Part shown: positions 38,061-47,021 of the stretch, in pieces
Numbering within the stretch: the first letter of the stretch is position 1
How the letters are laid out: every line of letters begins with the position of its first letter
Source of the DNA: Magnetospirillum sp.
Lineage (GTDB): Bacteria; Pseudomonadota; Alphaproteobacteria; CACIAM-22H2
Assembly: GCA_027532905.1 (NCBI GenBank)
Contig: JAPZUA010000002.1
Location: forward strand, 62,001-126,000
Length of the DNA: 64,000 bases
Direction of reading: 5' to 3'
The notes under the pieces: model-generated
What the model was told of the DNA's origin: nothing
The model's input: only the letters and a program-made list of their open reading frames with translations
Databases searched by the model: none
Translations under genes and position numbers: made by a program

Positions 38061-38720
38061 ATGTCCAAGCGCATCCTCGTCGTCAATCCCAACTCGAACC
38101 GCAACGTCACGGCCGGCATCGATGCGGCCGTGGAGCCGTTCCGCATCTCTGGCGGCCCGGCGGTCGAGTGCGAAACGCTTGCCGAAGGCCCGCCCGGCAT
38201 CGAGACCCAGGCGCATGTCGAAAGCGTGGTGCTGCCGCTGTCGCGGCTCGTGGCCAAGCGCGACAACGACTGCGATGCGTTCGTGGTCGCGTGCTTCAGC
38301 GATCCGGGGCTGTACGCCGCGCGCGAGGCCACCAAGAAGCCGGTGCTTGGCATTGCCGAATGCGGCCTGCTGACGGCCCTCACGCTGGGCGAGCGTTTCG
38401 GCATCGTCGCGATCCTGCCGCGCTCGATCCCGCGCCATCAGCGTTATGTTGGGGCACGCGGTCTCGAAGCGCGCTTTGCGGGCGACCGCGCCATCGGATT
38501 GACGGTGGCCGAACTCTCCGACGATGCGCGCACGCTCGCGCGCATGATCGAAGTCGGCAAGGACCTCAAGGAACGCGACGGGGCCGACGTGATCGTGATG
38601 GGCTGTGCGGGCATGGCACGCTATCGCGACCGCCTGCAGGACGCCGTCGGCATCCCGGTGGTCGAGCCGACGCAAGCCGCCGTCGGCATGGCGCTGGCAC
38701 GCGTGCAACTCGGCTGGTAG
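38061..38720 (+). CDS. Asp/Glu/hydantoin racemase family protein
   Basis: A protein of 219 residues of the hydantoin racemase branch: MSKRILVVNPNSNRNVTAGI at the start, and the two catalytic cysteines in VVACFSDPGLYAAR and VMGCAGMARYRD. It would interconvert the D- and L-forms of 5-substituted hydantoins (or of a related carbon acid) without a cofactor. It lies at the end of the amino-acid-type transporter and is convergent to the hydantoinase operon 3 bp away. CGGAG lies 9 nt before ATG 38061. Confidence 0.87.
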   Translation: MSKRILVVNPNSNRNVTAGIDAAVEPFRISGGPAVECETLAEGPPGIETQAHVESVVLPLSRLVAKRDNDCDAFVVACFSDPGLYAAREATKKPVLGIAECGLLTALTLGERFGIVAILPRSIPRHQRYVGARGLEARFAGDRAIGLTVAELSDDARTLARMIEVGKDLKERDGADVIVMGCAGMARYRDRLQDAVGIPVVEPTQAAVGMALARVQLGW

Positions 38721-38723
38721 CAG

Positions 38724-39359
38724 CTATTTCTTCTTGGCGAGATCCGCCGCCGACACGCGCGGCATCGCATAGCGGTCGGTGAGGCGCACATAGTCGCTGG
38801 CCGCCAGGCGCCCGATCAGCGCCATGCGCGCCGTGTCCACGCGGTCGTTCGCCGGATCGACGAGATCTTCGCGGATGCGCATAGCCAGCACTTCGCCCAG
38901 CAGAATGGCGCGCTTGTTGTCGGCCCCGAGCCGCACATCCTGCAAGATGCGACATTCGAGGGCGACCGGTGCCTGCGCAATGCGCGGCGGGCGTACCTTG
39001 AGCGATGGGGCGGCATCGAAGCCCGCCAAGACAAGCTCGTCGATGCCGGGCTCGACGTCGGCCGCACAAATATTCATGCCGGGCCCCATCGCCTCATCGA
39101 CGAGATTGACCACGAACTCGCCATTGAGGTCGATATTGCGGACCGTGTCTTTGGGGCGCCCGTCGGGGCGCCGTTCGATGCCGAGTGCCACGACCGCCGG
39201 ATCGTGGCTCAAGACGTTGAAGAACGAGTAAGGGGCGGCGTTCACGTTGCCCGCCGCGTCGATCGTGGTCACGAGGGCGATGGGACGTGGTACCACGCTG
39301 CCGACCAGCAGCTTGTAGCGCACGGCAGGTGCGGTCGCGGCGAAATCGTAGTCCCTCAT
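38724..39359 (-). CDS. Flavin reductase-like FMN-binding protein
   Basis: A protein of 211 residues of the flavin reductase-like (split-barrel) family: LVGSVVPRPIALVTTIDAAG, then NAAPYSFFNVLSHDP, the characteristic FMN-contact segment, and DLNGEFVVNLVDE. Such proteins reduce FMN for partner monooxygenases or are flavoproteins themselves. No monooxygenase lies in this locus, so the partner is unknown. ATG 39359 overlaps the amidase stop as ATGA; it is the last gene of the hydantoinase operon. Confidence 0.87.
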   Translation of the reverse strand: MRDYDFAATAPAVRYKLLVGSVVPRPIALVTTIDAAGNVNAAPYSFFNVLSHDPAVVALGIERRPDGRPKDTVRNIDLNGEFVVNLVDEAMGPGMNICAADVEPGIDELVLAGFDAAPSLKVRPPRIAQAPVALECRILQDVRLGADNKRAILLGEVLAMRIREDLVDPANDRVDTARMALIGRLAASDYVRLTDRYAMPRVSAADLAKKK

Positions 39360-40315
39360 GCGGGTTCGATCGTGCCGGTCTGGCTTGCGATCAGTCCGTA
39401 ATGTTCGATGCGTCGGTGCTTGGAAAACGCGAAAACGGTTTCCTTGCCGTAAGTGCACAGGCTCAAATCGCAGTCGGCGACGATGAGTTCGTCGGCGACC
39501 GACCTTGCCAGCGCCACGATCTCGCCGGTGGGGGCGACGATGCAACTGCCGCCGATCAGCGAGCAGCCTTCTTCGAAGCCGGCCTTGGCCGTCGCCACGA
39601 CCCAGGTCGAGTTCTGGTAGGCACCGGCCTGCATCACGAGATGGTTGTGGAACTGGCGCAGATGTTCGGGCTCGGGCGCCGAGTGCACGAGGGCCGAGCC
39701 GTTGATGGCCGGCGTGTTGTAGCCGAGGACCAGCATTTCCACGCCTTTCAGGCCCATCACGCGGTAGGTTTCGGGCCAGCGGCGGTCGTTGCAGATCGCC
39801 ATGCCGAGAATGCCGCCCATCGTGCGCCACACCGGAAAGCCGATGTCGCCGGGTTCGAAATAGCGCTTCTCGAGATGCTGGAACGGGCGCTGCGGCTCGT
39901 TCTCCGCATGGCCCGGCAGATGGATCTTCCGGTATTTGCCGACGATGGCCCCTTGCGTGTCGACGAGGATCGCCGTGTTGAAGCGATGCCCGTCCGGCGT
40001 CTTTTCGGCGTATCCCAGATAGAAGCCGATCTTGAGGCGTTTGGCCTCGGCGAACAGCGGAGCCGTCGCGTCGTTCGGCATTTCGGTTTCGAAGAACGCA
40101 TCGACTTCGCGCCAGTCGGTCATGTACCAGCGCGGGAAGAAGGTCGTGAGTGCGAGCTCCGGAAACACCACGAGCTGGCAGCCTTTGCGGGCCGCCTCGC
40201 GCAGCATGACGAGCATGCGCTCGACGCACGAGGCGCGCGTCTCGCTGCGCGCAATTGGCCCCATCTGGGCCGCCCCGACCGTCATGATGCGGGGGACGAG
40301 TTTGCTGTTTGCCAT
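39356..40315 (-). CDS. N-carbamoyl-D-amino acid amidohydrolase-like nitrilase-superfamily enzyme
   Basis: A protein of 319 residues. The nitrilase triad is E53 (VVFPELALTTFF), K130 (GKYRKIHLPGH) and C175 (MAICNDRRWPE). The surrounding stretches LTTFFPRW, FQHLEKRYFEPGD and NDRRWPE closely follow the well-known Agrobacterium N-carbamoyl-D-amino acid amidase, remembered and not searched. It would release CO2 and ammonia from the product of the hydantoinase encoded just upstream. ATG 40315 shares one base with the hydantoinase stop (TGATG). beta-Ureidopropionase is the alternative activity. Confidence 0.88.
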   Translation of the reverse strand: MANSKLVPRIMTVGAAQMGPIARSETRASCVERMLVMLREAARKGCQLVVFPELALTTFFPRWYMTDWREVDAFFETEMPNDATAPLFAEAKRLKIGFYLGYAEKTPDGHRFNTAILVDTQGAIVGKYRKIHLPGHAENEPQRPFQHLEKRYFEPGDIGFPVWRTMGGILGMAICNDRRWPETYRVMGLKGVEMLVLGYNTPAINGSALVHSAPEPEHLRQFHNHLVMQAGAYQNSTWVVATAKAGFEEGCSLIGGSCIVAPTGEIVALARSVADELIVADCDLSLCTYGKETVFAFSKHRRIEHYGLIASQTGTIEPA

Positions 40316-41766
40316 CAGAAAATATCCGATATGTCTTCGGGGAAGATCGAGCGGCCAAGCGGCTTCGACCAGTCGCTGGGTCCGTGCGCAAGGTAGCGGC
40401 CGCGCCCGGCTTTGGCGACCGGTTTGCCGCCTTTGGCCACAAGCTCGCCGCGCGAAAACACCTCGTCGCACCAGCCCGTGACTTTCATGCCTTCGTAGGG
40501 CGTGTAGTCCATCGCGTCGTTGAGCAGTTTTTGCGACACGGTCACTTCGCGCGTCGAATCCCAGATCACCAGATCGGCATCCGCCCCCACCGCGATCGAG
40601 CCTTTTTGCGGGGCGAGGCCGTAGAGCTTGGCCGGGTTGGTGGCCGACAGTGCCACGAATTTTTCGAGGCTCAAGCGGCCCTTCAAGACGCCTTCGGCGA
40701 ACAGCAGCGGCATGCGAACTTCAAGGCCCGGAACGCCGTTGGGGATATTCTTGAAGTTCGCGTCTTTGCCCGCGAACATTTTGCCTTTCGGGTCGTTGAA
40801 GCGGTAGGGCGCGTGGTCGGACGAATAGACGTCGAACAGCCCATCGCGCAAACCTTGCCAGACATATTCTTGGTTGATCTTGTCGCGCGGCGGCGGCGAG
40901 CACATGCACATCGCACCGTCGAAGCCCGATTTGTCGAGATCGTCCTGCGTTAAAAACAGATATTGCGGGCAGGTCTCGGCAAACACTTTGAGGCCGCGCG
41001 CGCGAGCACGCCGAATTTCGTCCATCGCCTGGCGGCCCGAAACGTGCACGATCAGGACGGGCGTATCGACGATTTCGGCGAGCGCGATCACACGGTGCGT
41101 GGCCTCGCTTTCGACGGTCATATTGTGGCTGAAACAATGGTATTTGGGTCTTGTGCGGCCGGAGGCGACGAGCTTTTCGGCCAGCCACGTCATCGCGTCG
41201 TGGTTTTCGCAGTGGACCATGGTCATCGCCCCGTGGCGGCGCGCAAGCGCGAAAATGTCCAGGATCTGGCGGTCGGAAAGTTTCATCGCGTCGTAGGTCG
41301 TGTAGATCTTGAACGACGTGAGACCGTCGGCGATGAGGGCGGGCAGCTCCTGGCCCAGCACCTGCTCGTTCGGGTCCGTCACGATCAGGTGGAACGCGTA
41401 GTCGATATAGGTCTTGCCGTCCGCGCGGGCGTGATACTCGTCCACGACCTTGCGCAGCGACTGTCCGCGATGTTGGGCGGCGAACGAAATCGTCGTCGTG
41501 GTGCCGCCGCACATCGCCGAGCGCGTGCCGCTCTCGAAATCGTCGGCTGTCCACACGCCCATCGATGAAATCTGCGCGATATGGACGTGGCTGTCGATGC
41601 CGCCGGGGGTGACGATGCGGCCGCTCGCGTCGGTCTCTTCCTCGCCCTTGACGAGGTCGTGGCCGATGGCGGCGATTTTGCCGTCTTTGATGCCGATGTC
41701 GGCTACATATCTATCTGACGCCGTCGCGACGATGCCGCCCCTGATCACCCGATCGTATGTCTTCAT
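40315..41766 (-). CDS. hydA: D-hydantoinase / dihydropyrimidinase
   Basis: A protein of 483 residues of the cyclic amidohydrolase family. The binuclear zinc site is complete: H60-x-H62 (DSHVHIA), the lysine to be carbamylated K153 (SFKIYTTYD), H185 (VHCENHD), H241 (VHVSGRQ) and D317 (SSDHAPY). It hydrolyses 5,6-dihydropyrimidines or 5-monosubstituted hydantoins to N-carbamoyl amino acids in the cytosol. It is first in a three-gene operon with the carbamoylase and flavin reductase, and divergent from an aldolase gene. AGGGGGAAAA precedes ATG 41766. Confidence 0.93.
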   Translation of the reverse strand: MKTYDRVIRGGIVATASDRYVADIGIKDGKIAAIGHDLVKGEEETDASGRIVTPGGIDSHVHIAQISSMGVWTADDFESGTRSAMCGGTTTTISFAAQHRGQSLRKVVDEYHARADGKTYIDYAFHLIVTDPNEQVLGQELPALIADGLTSFKIYTTYDAMKLSDRQILDIFALARRHGAMTMVHCENHDAMTWLAEKLVASGRTRPKYHCFSHNMTVESEATHRVIALAEIVDTPVLIVHVSGRQAMDEIRRARARGLKVFAETCPQYLFLTQDDLDKSGFDGAMCMCSPPPRDKINQEYVWQGLRDGLFDVYSSDHAPYRFNDPKGKMFAGKDANFKNIPNGVPGLEVRMPLLFAEGVLKGRLSLEKFVALSATNPAKLYGLAPQKGSIAVGADADLVIWDSTREVTVSQKLLNDAMDYTPYEGMKVTGWCDEVFSRGELVAKGGKPVAKAGRGRYLAHGPSDWSKPLGRSIFPEDISDIF

Positions 41767-41847
41767 TTTTCCCCCTATGCGCCCCTTCCGCTGAAGCGGC
41801 ACTTCGCGGTAGAAGCATTGCAAGGTTTGGGCCTGGAGGACAAGCAA

Positions 41848-42807
41848 ATGCCGCAGCTACTCGACGAAACTGCCAAGGGCGTCTACATCATCGCCGCAAC
41901 ACCCTTTGCCGACGACGGCGCTCTCGATCTCGAGAGTGCGGAGCGCATGACCGACTTTTATCTCGAATGCGGCGTGTCGGGCATGACGATCCTCGGCGTG
42001 ATGGGCGAAGCGCCCAAGCTGAGCGCCCAGGAATCGGTCGATTTCGTGGCGCGCGTGCTGGCACGCGTCAAAGGCCGCGTGCCGGTGATTGTCGGCGCAT
42101 CGTCCGCCGGCAACCGCAATCTCGGCGCCTTCGTGAAGAAGGTCATGGATATGGGGGCTGCGGGCGTGATGGTCGCCCCCATCGCCGGCCTAAAGAACGA
42201 AGAGCAGATCGAAGGCTATTACGATGCCGTTGTGCGCGAAATCGGCACCACGCCCATCGTGCTGCAGGACTATCCGCAGCTCACGAACGTGCACATGTCG
42301 GTGAGCCTCATCAACCGTATGCTGGCCAAGCACGACAGTATCAAGGTGCTGAAGCACGAAGACGTGCCGGGCTTGCGCAAACTTTCCAAGGTGCGCGCGG
42401 CCGATAGCGACGGCAGCCGCAAGCGCCGCATTTCGATCATGGTCGGCAATTCGGCCCTGCATCTGCCGCAGGAGATGCGCCGCGGGGCCGACGGTGCGAA
42501 CACCGGCTTTGCCTATCCCGAGATGCTCGTCGAAGCCGTGAAGCTGTGCCTCGAAGGCAAGTTCGACGCGGCTGAAGATCTTTACGACGTCTATCTGCCG
42601 ATCGTGCGCCACGAGCAGCAGCCGGCTTTGGGCCTTGCGGTGCGCAAGGAAGTGCTGCGCCGGCGCGGCGTGATAAAGTCCGCGCATGTGCGCGCACCCG
42701 GCTACGCGATGGACGCGGCCGAGCATAAGGAGCTCGACGAGTTGATGGCGCGGCTCGAGCGCAAGCTGGCGGCGATCGGGCGCGCGACGAAGCCGTTCAA
42801 AGGCTAG
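41848..42807 (+). CDS. DapA-superfamily (dihydrodipicolinate synthase/N-acetylneuraminate lyase) aldolase
   Basis: A protein of 319 residues with the class I aldolase barrel. The Schiff-base lysine is K166 (DSIKVLKHED) and the catalytic tyrosine Y142 (VLQDYPQL). The DapA T-T-G-E pyruvate loop is replaced by V-M-G-E (LGVMGEAPKL), so lysine synthesis is unlikely and an aldolase or dehydratase on another 2-oxoacid is more probable. GGAGGACAAG precedes ATG 41848. It shares an 81-bp divergent promoter region with the hydantoinase operon and may be co-regulated. Confidence 0.82.
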   Translation: MPQLLDETAKGVYIIAATPFADDGALDLESAERMTDFYLECGVSGMTILGVMGEAPKLSAQESVDFVARVLARVKGRVPVIVGASSAGNRNLGAFVKKVMDMGAAGVMVAPIAGLKNEEQIEGYYDAVVREIGTTPIVLQDYPQLTNVHMSVSLINRMLAKHDSIKVLKHEDVPGLRKLSKVRAADSDGSRKRRISIMVGNSALHLPQEMRRGADGANTGFAYPEMLVEAVKLCLEGKFDAAEDLYDVYLPIVRHEQQPALGLAVRKEVLRRRGVIKSAHVRAPGYAMDAAEHKELDELMARLERKLAAIGRATKPFKG

Positions 42808-42834
42808 CGTCGCGCGGTCGAGGTCGAGGCGGGC

Positions 42835-44169
42835 GTGGCCGAGGGTCTTTGCCGCGACTGTTTCGTGCGCATTGACGCGGCCGCGGCACGCGTCTGCGGC
42901 CATTGCGGCGGGGGACGAATTCTTCGCCATCCGGAATTGGCGGATCTGAGCCTTGCGCATATCGACTGCGACGCGTTCTACGCGTCGGTCGAGAAGCGCG
43001 ACAATCCTGCCCTTGCCGACAAGCCGACGATCGTGGGCGGGGGCACGCGCGGCGTGGTTTCCACCTGCTGCTACATCGCGCGCAAATACGGCGTGCGCTC
43101 GGCCATGCCGATGTTCAAGGCGCTGCAGCTGTGCCCGCAGGCTGTCGTGATCCGCCCGGACATGGCCAAATACGCGGGCGTCTCGCGCCAGGTGCAGGCG
43201 ATTTTCGCCGAAGCCACGCCGCTCGTCGAAGCCGTGTCGTTGGACGAGGCCTATCTCGATCTCGGCGGCACCGCGACCTTGCATCGCGCAGCCCCCGCTT
43301 TCGTGCTTGCGCGCATCGCCAAGCGTATTGCCGACACGATCGGCATCACCGTGTCGATCGGGTTGTCGTTCAACAAGCTGCTTGCAAAGCTCGCCTCCGA
43401 ACTCGACAAGCCGAACGGCTTCGGCGTGGTCGGCCGGGCGGAGGCACGCGCGTTCCTGGCCTCGCGGCCCTTGCGCGTGCTGCCGGGTGTGGGGCCGCGC
43501 TTGGCCGAGCGCCTGGCGGGCGACGGCTTCGCCGACGTGGCCGCCTTGCAGCGCGCGGGCGCACGCGAGCTTGGCGCACGCTACGGCGAGACGGGTGCGT
43601 GGCTCGCGCGCATTGCCGTGGGCGAAGATGCACGCACCGTCGAGCCCGAGCGCGACGCCAAGGGTGTTTCGGCCGAAACGACCTTTGCGCGCGATCTTTC
43701 TGCTCTGATCGATCTCGAGGCCGAGCTATGGCCGCTTGCCGAAGAGGTAGCCGAGCGGCTCAAGCGCCATCATCTCGCCGGGCGCACGGTGCAGCTCAAA
43801 CTCAAGACGCGCAGCTTCAAGCTGCTCACGCGCCGCACGACGTTGTCCGGCAGCACGCAGCTTGCCGAGACGCTGTTCAAAGCCGGCCAGAAGATGCTGG
43901 CGGCCGAGGTGCAGCGCGACCCACGCCAGCAATACCGGCTTATCGGCATCGGGGCGGCCGAGCTTGGGGCCCCCGGCGGGCCAGCCGCCCAAAGCGATCT
44001 GTTTGCCGCCGCAGCACCTTCCGTCGACGATCCCAGATCGGCGGCCGTCGAAAAGGCGATGGACGCCGTGCGGGGCAAATTCGGACGTTCGGCGATCGCA
44101 AAAGGGCGGGGACTGGGCTCCGGTGCAGCACGGCGGGGCCGGCGCGACTTGCCCAAGGTGCCGGAGTAA
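42835..44169 (+). CDS. dinB: DNA polymerase IV with N-terminal Cys-pair extension
   Basis: A protein of 444 residues. A 35-residue extension carries CRDC and CGHC, a possible zinc-binding knuckle, before the Y-family palm starts at HIDCDAFYASVEKRDNP. SLDEAYLDL supplies the second acidic pair, and SIGLSFNKLLAKLASELDKP the finger/palm region; the little-finger domain ends near residue 370 and a basic tail follows. It copies damaged DNA in an error-prone way. The extension is common in alphaproteobacterial DinB. The start is GTG 42835, needed to include CRDC. Confidence 0.9.
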   Translation: MAEGLCRDCFVRIDAAAARVCGHCGGGRILRHPELADLSLAHIDCDAFYASVEKRDNPALADKPTIVGGGTRGVVSTCCYIARKYGVRSAMPMFKALQLCPQAVVIRPDMAKYAGVSRQVQAIFAEATPLVEAVSLDEAYLDLGGTATLHRAAPAFVLARIAKRIADTIGITVSIGLSFNKLLAKLASELDKPNGFGVVGRAEARAFLASRPLRVLPGVGPRLAERLAGDGFADVAALQRAGARELGARYGETGAWLARIAVGEDARTVEPERDAKGVSAETTFARDLSALIDLEAELWPLAEEVAERLKRHHLAGRTVQLKLKTRSFKLLTRRTTLSGSTQLAETLFKAGQKMLAAEVQRDPRQQYRLIGIGAAELGAPGGPAAQSDLFAAAAPSVDDPRSAAVEKAMDAVRGKFGRSAIAKGRGLGSGAARRGRRDLPKVPE

Positions 44170-44219
44170 CGTAGGATTTGCGGCTTAAGAGTCGAATAAA
44201 CAAGCCGCAAAGCAGGGCG

Positions 44220-45512
44220 ATGACCGCGACGCTCACTCCCCAGGAAATCGTCAAAATTCTCTCGGATCACGAGAAGTTCTTGAACCGCAAGCCGGGCGGC
44301 GTGCGCGCCAACCTGACCTTGGCGGACATGCACGGCATATCGCTCACGCGTGCCAATCTGCGCCAGGCGAAGATGCCGGGCGCCAATCTTTCGCGCTCGG
44401 TTCTGGCGGGGGCCGACCTGTCGGAAGCCGATCTTTTCGCGGCCAATCTCGACCGCGCGGATCTGAGCCTCGCGAATCTTTCCAAGACCGATCTGCGGGG
44501 GGCTTACTTGCGCGGCTGCCGCATGCGCGGGGCCAATCTGCGCGGGGCGGATCTGCGTGGCGGCACGCTGATGCAGTCGCGGCGCGGCGACGGCATTGCG
44601 CTCGTGTCGGCCGATCTGCAGGGCTCGGATCTCGAGCAGGCGATCCTTGCGCGCGCGAACGCGCAGGGGGCCGATCTCTCCAAAGCGAACTTGACCGAGG
44701 CCGACTGCTTCGGCGCGCGCCTGACCGGCTGCAATCTCGAAATGGCCACGCTTGCGCGCGCCAATCTCGAGACCGCGAATCTCAAAGGTGCGAACATCAT
44801 GGGGGCGAGCCTCGTCGGCGCCAATCTGAAGGGCGTGGACCTCACGGGCGCTCTGATCGACGGGGCCGATTTCCGCGACGCGAACATGGTGGGGGCGGTT
44901 CTTGTGGGCGTCGATCTCGCGCGCGCGAATACCGAAGGTGCGGCGATGGCCGAGCAGCTCGAAGCGCTCAGCGATGCCGTGCGCATTCAGCTGCGCGACC
45001 ATCAGCTGTGGATCAAGTCCGAAGGCAAGCTCGGCCGGCGCGCCGACTTCACGAAGGCCGATTTGGCGGGCCTCGACTTTTCGGGCGCCAATCTTTCGGG
45101 TGCCGCAATGAATGGGGCGGTTTTGCGCGGCGCCAAGCTCGTCAAAACGCAGTTCGTGATGTGCGAGATGGTCGGGGCGGATTTCGCCGAAGCCGACTGT
45201 ACGGAAGCGAACTTCAACGGCGCCAATTTGAGCCGCATCAACGCCATGGCCGGCGTGTTCGTGCGTGCTTCGCTCGCCCCTGTGAACATGCCGCTGCCCA
45301 ACGGCCAGCCGTCGGGCCGGTTTTGGCCTGCGAACCTGGCGGACGCGAATTTCCGCAAGGCCAATCTTGCGGGTGCCAATTTGAACCGCGCCAACGTGCT
45401 CGACGCCGATTTTTCGGATGCGAATCTGCGCGAGGCGAACTTGGCCGACGTCGACCTCACGCTCGCCAAAAGCGAGGGCGCCGATCTCGCCGGCGCAAAT
45501 ACGAAACGCTAG
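44220..45512 (+). CDS. Pentapeptide-repeat protein
   Basis: A protein of 430 residues made of A(D/N)LxX pentapeptides in two blocks, about residues 30-245 and 285-430. They are separated by a non-repeat segment (EQLEALSDAVRIQLRDHQLW, then IKSEGKLGRRADF). Such repeats fold as right-handed quadrilateral beta helices; some mimic DNA against gyrase, but most have no known role. There is no signal peptide. The N-terminal 25 residues (LTPQEIVKILSDHEKFLNRK) form a short helical cap. AGGGCG precedes ATG 44220; a TTG at 44178 is less likely. It overlaps the speE stop by 4 bp tail-to-tail. Confidence 0.88.
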   Translation: MTATLTPQEIVKILSDHEKFLNRKPGGVRANLTLADMHGISLTRANLRQAKMPGANLSRSVLAGADLSEADLFAANLDRADLSLANLSKTDLRGAYLRGCRMRGANLRGADLRGGTLMQSRRGDGIALVSADLQGSDLEQAILARANAQGADLSKANLTEADCFGARLTGCNLEMATLARANLETANLKGANIMGASLVGANLKGVDLTGALIDGADFRDANMVGAVLVGVDLARANTEGAAMAEQLEALSDAVRIQLRDHQLWIKSEGKLGRRADFTKADLAGLDFSGANLSGAAMNGAVLRGAKLVKTQFVMCEMVGADFAEADCTEANFNGANLSRINAMAGVFVRASLAPVNMPLPNGQPSGRFWPANLADANFRKANLAGANLNRANVLDADFSDANLREANLADVDLTLAKSEGADLAGANTKR

Positions 45513-46372
45513 GGAACCAGGTTGGCCACGAAGGCGGGCAGGGCGAAGCTCGCCCGATGCAATTCCGGCGTGTAGTAGTGCGTTTTGAGGCGGGCGGCGG
45601 CGAAACGCTTTTTGAGTGTGGCCAACGGCACGTCGGCCGCCTTGGCGTCGTCAGTGGCCCAGCCGAGCGCCATGAGCCCGCCATAGTACGACGGTACGGC
45701 CGCCATATAGAAGCTCGCGACCTTGAAGGCCTTGCGCCGGCGGCGCACGGTCATCGGGATTTCGCCGGGCTGCAGGAACGGCACGCCGTTCTGGTTCACG
45801 AGAATGCCGCCGGGCTTCAGGCAGCGCTTGCACGCCTTGTAGAAGCGCTCGGCGAACAGCACTTCGCCGGGCCCGACCGGATCGGTGCTGTCGACGATGA
45901 TCACGTCGAAGCGCTTGTCGGTTTTGGCGACGAACGCAGCACCGTCCGCGATCACGATGTCGGCGCGCTTGTCGTCGAATGCGCCCGCACTCACCGACGG
46001 CATCCATTTGCGGCACATGTCGACGACCGAGCGGTCGATTTCGACGAGCGTGGCGCTCTTGACGGAGCGGTGGCGCAGCACTTCGCGCAGGATGCCGCCG
46101 TCGCCGCCGCCGACGATGAGCACGTCCCTGGCTTTGCCGTGCGCCAGGATCGGCACGTGGCTCATCATCTCGTGGTAGACGTATTCGTCCTTCTGCGTGA
46201 CCTGGACCACGCCGTCGAGCGCGAGAACGCGGCCATAGACCGGATTCTCGAAAACGACCACGTCCTGGTGCTCGCTTTGCGCGCGATGCAGTATCTTCGA
46301 GACCGCGAAGCTCTGCCGCACCTCGCGATAGAGCTTCTCCTCGAACCAGCCCAATCCCGCGCCTTGGGCCAT
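45509..46372 (-). CDS. speE: Spermidine synthase (putrescine aminopropyltransferase)
   Basis: A protein of 287 residues. VLIVGGGDGGILREVLRH is the decarboxylated-SAM site, VDSTDPVGPGEVLF the catalytic Asp motif and QVTQKDEYVYHEMMSH the putrescine side. It makes spermidine from putrescine and decarboxylated SAM in the cytosol. It starts 2 bp after the speD stop, so the two are one operon. Confidence 0.94.
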   Translation of the reverse strand: MAQGAGLGWFEEKLYREVRQSFAVSKILHRAQSEHQDVVVFENPVYGRVLALDGVVQVTQKDEYVYHEMMSHVPILAHGKARDVLIVGGGDGGILREVLRHRSVKSATLVEIDRSVVDMCRKWMPSVSAGAFDDKRADIVIADGAAFVAKTDKRFDVIIVDSTDPVGPGEVLFAERFYKACKRCLKPGGILVNQNGVPFLQPGEIPMTVRRRRKAFKVASFYMAAVPSYYGGLMALGWATDDAKAADVPLATLKKRFAAARLKTHYYTPELHRASFALPAFVANLVP

Positions 46373-46374
46373 CG

Positions 46375-46878
46375 TCAGGCCATCACGCCGCGGCGGCTTT
46401 CGACGATCTGCACCGAGGTGGGCGCGAAGGCGCGCTTGATCGCCGGGATCGCCTGGTAGGGATCGCATACGCCGCACATGAAGATGTCGATGGCCGCGTA
46501 TTCGCGCTCGGGCCACGTGTGGATCGAGATATGGCTTTCGGCCAACACCAGCACGCCCGAGAGCCCGGCGTTGGGGCCGAAATGATGGAGATGGCAGTGC
46601 AGGATCGTGGCGCCTGCCGTGACGGCGCCCTCGCGCAAGGCCGCTTCCGTCAAAGCGCTGTCGCCGAGATTCTTGGCACCCCAAAGTTCGACGAGCAGAT
46701 GCGTACCGGCATATTTGATGCCGTTGCGCTCGATGAAATGGTCTTTGGCGACCGTGGTATCGCTGTTCTGGACCTGGAACGAACGTTCGTGCGCCGCACT
46801 CTTGAGAGCTTTGCTGACCGGCATCCGGCTTTCGCCATCGACCACTTTCAGATTGCGCATCGCCGATTTGTTCGCCAT
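46375..46878 (-). CDS. speD: S-adenosylmethionine decarboxylase proenzyme
   Basis: A protein of 167 residues. LAESHISIHTWPE holds the self-cleavage site; Ser115 becomes the pyruvoyl group. HCHLHHFGP and CGVCDPYQAI are the conserved His and Cys segments. The N-terminal extension of about 45 residues before the domain is longer than in compact bacterial SpeD proteins. It decarboxylates SAM for SpeE, which follows. Confidence 0.93.
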   Translation of the reverse strand: MANKSAMRNLKVVDGESRMPVSKALKSAAHERSFQVQNSDTTVAKDHFIERNGIKYAGTHLLVELWGAKNLGDSALTEAALREGAVTAGATILHCHLHHFGPNAGLSGVLVLAESHISIHTWPEREYAAIDIFMCGVCDPYQAIPAIKRAFAPTSVQIVESRRGVMA

Positions 46879-46970
46879 TCCTTGCCCACACCTTTCCTAT
46901 AGCCCTAGACGGAAAAAGGGGCGGCCGACTCTCCATCGACTGCCCCGCGCCATTTCTCGAGGCCTATTTG

Positions 46971-46984
46971 GGGCCAATCGGCCC
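46971..46984. repeat. GC-rich inverted repeat between speD and the acyl-CoA dehydrogenase gene
   Basis: GGGCC-AATC-GGCCC is a perfect 5-bp stem with a 4-base loop. On the minus strand no T-run follows, so it is not a standard terminator. It may lie in the speD leader or end the upstream transcript by another route. A second repeat with T-rich and A-rich arms, TTTTTGC/GCAAAAA, lies at 46998-47018. Confidence 0.35.
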
Positions 46985-47021
46985 TGGGCGCAAGAAGTTT
47001 TTGCCCCTGGTGCAAAAAAAT

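Noticed and set aside
41848-42807. A true dihydrodipicolinate synthase (dapA).
   Set aside because: The pyruvate-binding Thr-Thr is replaced by Val-Met, and the gene is not near lysine or murein genes, so only superfamily membership is claimed.
46998-47018. TTTTTGC-CCCTGGT-GCAAAAA next to the acyl-CoA dehydrogenase stop, considered as a terminator.
   Set aside because: The T-run is before the stem and the A-run after it on both strands, the wrong polarity for an intrinsic terminator. The stem is also mostly A/T.
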